Assembly: GCA_029987025.1 (NCBI GenBank)
Contig: DALTWQ010000063.1
Location: 1 to 7,264 of the forward strand
DNA: 7,264 nt
DNA from: Methanocorpusculum sp.
GTDB lineage: Archaea > Halobacteriota > Methanomicrobia > Methanomicrobiales > Methanocorpusculaceae
Direction: 5' to 3'
The position numbers and the translations under genes were made by a program. Of the stretch, positions 6,165 to 7,264 are shown one piece after another (the stretch's first letter is position 1; the number at the start of each line of letters is the position of its first letter). A model generated the notes under the pieces. It was not told the origin of the DNA. It searched no databases and saw only the letters and a program-made list of their open reading frames with translations.

Positions 6165-7095
6165 ATCATCAGAGAATGAATCCGGTAAGCAGTGGGGGGT
6201 AAAAGTCCTCCTCTCAGAAGGGGAAACAGTCCGGAGAAAACTTATCGCAGAGGGTATCTATGATAAAACATTCCGTCCGCACGTAACTGACGGTTTCCTT
6301 TACCTGCCGATTTTAGAGCCGCTTTCCGGCGCAGAGATGTGTGGGTTTGTACGAAGTCCGGTCAGAGAAGATCTTGCGCGGCATGAGCAGGTCGGCGGTC
6401 TTGTCATCCTGCAGGATGATGATGTTTCAGAAGCGGAAAAAATCCTGCAGAGCCGTCCGAATGTGCATACTGTCCTGTATGCAACGTCCCCTGTTGAGGG
6501 GGAATTCCGCACACGCAGTTTCAAAGTTCTCGCCGGCCGCGATACTACGGAAACTGTTTATACCGAGTATGGGCATCGAATGGTTGTGGATTTGTCTGCT
6601 GCGTACTTTTCAGCACGTCTTTCCAACGAACGGCGCCGTCTTCTCTCTCAGATGGCTGATGGTGAGCGTGTTCTTGATATGTTTGCCGGTGTGGGGCCGT
6701 TTGCAGTCACGCTCGGCAGTAAGTGCAGCATAATGGTTGCAAATGATTTAAATCCGAATGCAGTTTATATTATGCAGAAAAACCTTAAATCGAATAGAGT
6801 CAGAAACGTTGTGCCGGTAATAGGCGATGCACGAAACCTTCCGGAGATGCTTCCCGGCCTTAAATTTGACAGAATAATCATGAATCTTCCATTTGCCGCA
6901 TATGAATTTCTGACAGCTGCTGCAAAACATGCTGCACCGAAATGTACCATTCATCTCTACTCTCTTGTCGAACGCGAGGGAGAGCACACTGCAGACATCC
7001 TTCGGGCATTTCCGGATGCGGAAATCACAGAAAAATACATTCGCTCCTATTCGCCGACATCATGGCATGCGGTCTATGATATTGTTATTAAATAA
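6157..7095 (+). CDS. trm5: tRNA (guanine(37)-N1)-methyltransferase, archaeal Trm5
   Basis: The 312-residue enzyme uses S-adenosylmethionine to methylate N1 of G37 next to the anticodon, which prevents +1 frameshifting. The N-terminal D1-like domain (about 12-52, WGVKV to FLYLPI) is present, as in the three-domain Methanocaldococcus jannaschii Trm5b. A middle domain follows, with VEGEFRTR (113-120) and YTEYGHRMVVD. The class I Rossmann methyltransferase core has YFSARL with R154 (the family usually has YFSPRL), DMFAGVGPF (174-182) for SAM, GDAR with D224, and MNLP (242-245) with N243 and P245. R154, D224, N243 and P245 correspond to residues implicated in Trm5 catalysis. The wyosine enzyme Taw2 is a related alternative, but D1 and the overall M. 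jannaschii Trm5-like sequence favour Trm5. The ATG at 6157 has GGAGG (6146-6150) six bases upstream. The frame stays open back to 6091, but that extension lies inside thiE. Confidence 0.9.
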   Translation: MTESSENESGKQWGVKVLLSEGETVRRKLIAEGIYDKTFRPHVTDGFLYLPILEPLSGAEMCGFVRSPVREDLARHEQVGGLVILQDDDVSEAEKILQSRPNVHTVLYATSPVEGEFRTRSFKVLAGRDTTETVYTEYGHRMVVDLSAAYFSARLSNERRRLLSQMADGERVLDMFAGVGPFAVTLGSKCSIMVANDLNPNAVYIMQKNLKSNRVRNVVPVIGDARNLPEMLPGLKFDRIIMNLPFAAYEFLTAAAKHAAPKCTIHLYSLVEREGEHTADILRAFPDAEITEKYIRSYSPTSWHAVYDIVIK

Positions 7096-7110
7096 CAAAT
7101 AGAGGTTCTT

Positions 7111-7148
7111 CGGCATTTAGTGTGAACTAAAGTTTTTTCAGTGTGCCG
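7111..7148 (+). terminator. Possible terminator after trm5
   Basis: The stem TTTAG (7116-7120)/CTAAA (7127-7131), loop of six, is followed after one base by TTTTTT (7133-7138). A second pair of arms, CGGCA (7111-7115) and TGCCG (7144-7148), encloses the whole. The inner stem is only 5 bp and AU-rich, so the T tract is the main signal, as usual for archaeal termination. Position 16 bases after the stop codon fits the end of the thiM-thiE-trm5 transcript. Confidence 0.45.
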
Positions 7149-7190
7149 TTCTCCCAAAAAGAGGGAATGATCTTCTTTCAGCACGTAGGC

Positions 7191-7264
7191 TATCCCCAGA
7201 CACGGATTACACGGATTACACACGGATGCGGCCTTCGGCCGCGGCTCGCGCAATGCGCGAGCCA
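7191..7264 (+). repeat. Double-hairpin repeat, copy C (3' end outside window)
   Basis: The copy starts TATCCCCAG and has ACACGGATT twice in tandem (7200-7208, 7209-7217), then ACACGGATG. Next come the invariant hairpin GCGGCCTTCGGCCGC (7228-7242) and a second hairpin GGCTCGCGC-AAT-GCGCGAGCC (7243-7263). Against copy A it differs at 7247 and 7259, which are paired with each other, so the stem stays perfect. The window ends one base after this hairpin; the expected ACACGGATGGAAAAG end lies outside. The copy begins 95 bases after the trm5 stop codon. Confidence 0.9.

Noticed and set aside
7150..7167. CTCCC...GAGGG as a terminator hairpin after trm5
   Set aside because: The arms are not complementary beyond about three bases. 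The T tract at 7133-7138 is the better candidate.
294..7194. GTAG near the outer end of copies B and C as a REP/RAYT-type recognition tetranucleotide
   Set aside because: GTAG does occur just outside both copies (minus strand near 300, plus strand 7185-7188). It is four bases, lies over 30 bases from the first hairpin and has no transposase nearby, so chance is sufficient.

Overview
The window looks like chromosomal DNA of a methanogenic euryarchaeon, most likely in the order Methanomicrobiales; a Methanocorpusculum-like genome is a guess from gene content and composition only. The main evidence is a CoM/CoB-dependent (thiol:) fumarate reductase gene pair. Its B subunit joins SdhB-type Fe-S modules to HdrB-like CCG domains, an architecture tied to the methanogen thiols. 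A soluble archaeal-type class I HMG-CoA reductase for isoprenoid lipid synthesis and an archaeal three-domain Trm5 tRNA methyltransferase agree with this.

Layout: six genes form two divergent, tightly packed operons around a 61-base intergenic region (4680-4740). Leftward (minus strand) run hmgA (4679-3474), tfrA (3477-1837) and tfrB (1837-389), joined by ATGA and TGATG stop/start overlaps. Rightward (plus strand) run thiM (4741-5538), thiE (5535-6164, TTG start) and trm5 (6157-7095), joined by overlaps of 4 and 8 bases. The leftward operon combines the committed reductive step of the mevalonate pathway with fumarate reduction, which makes succinate for the incomplete reductive TCA branch and regenerates CoM-S-S-CoB. 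The rightward operon combines thiazole salvage and thiamine phosphate synthesis with m1G37 modification of tRNA. The central gap holds a near-symmetric TATA-like element that could serve both directions, and a 12-base perfect palindrome overlapping the thiM start codon.

The least ordinary part is the pair of gene-free ends. Three copies of a double-hairpin repeat are present: A (1-61, plus, cut by the window start), B (205-293, minus) and C (7191-7264, plus, cut by the window end). Each has ACACGGAT-type direct repeats flanking two adjacent hairpins. The first hairpin is invariant in sequence. The second keeps only its 9-bp pairing and AAT loop, and its stem sequence changes by compensated base pairs. 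A and B are head to head around a 143-base AT-rich core, forming a MITE- or BIME-like composite. B and C each start exactly 95 bases after the stop codon of the last gene of an operon, and each is met by the incoming transcript in the same orientation. This repeat family is the strongest candidate here for something undescribed; the six protein genes are otherwise recognisable housekeeping genes.
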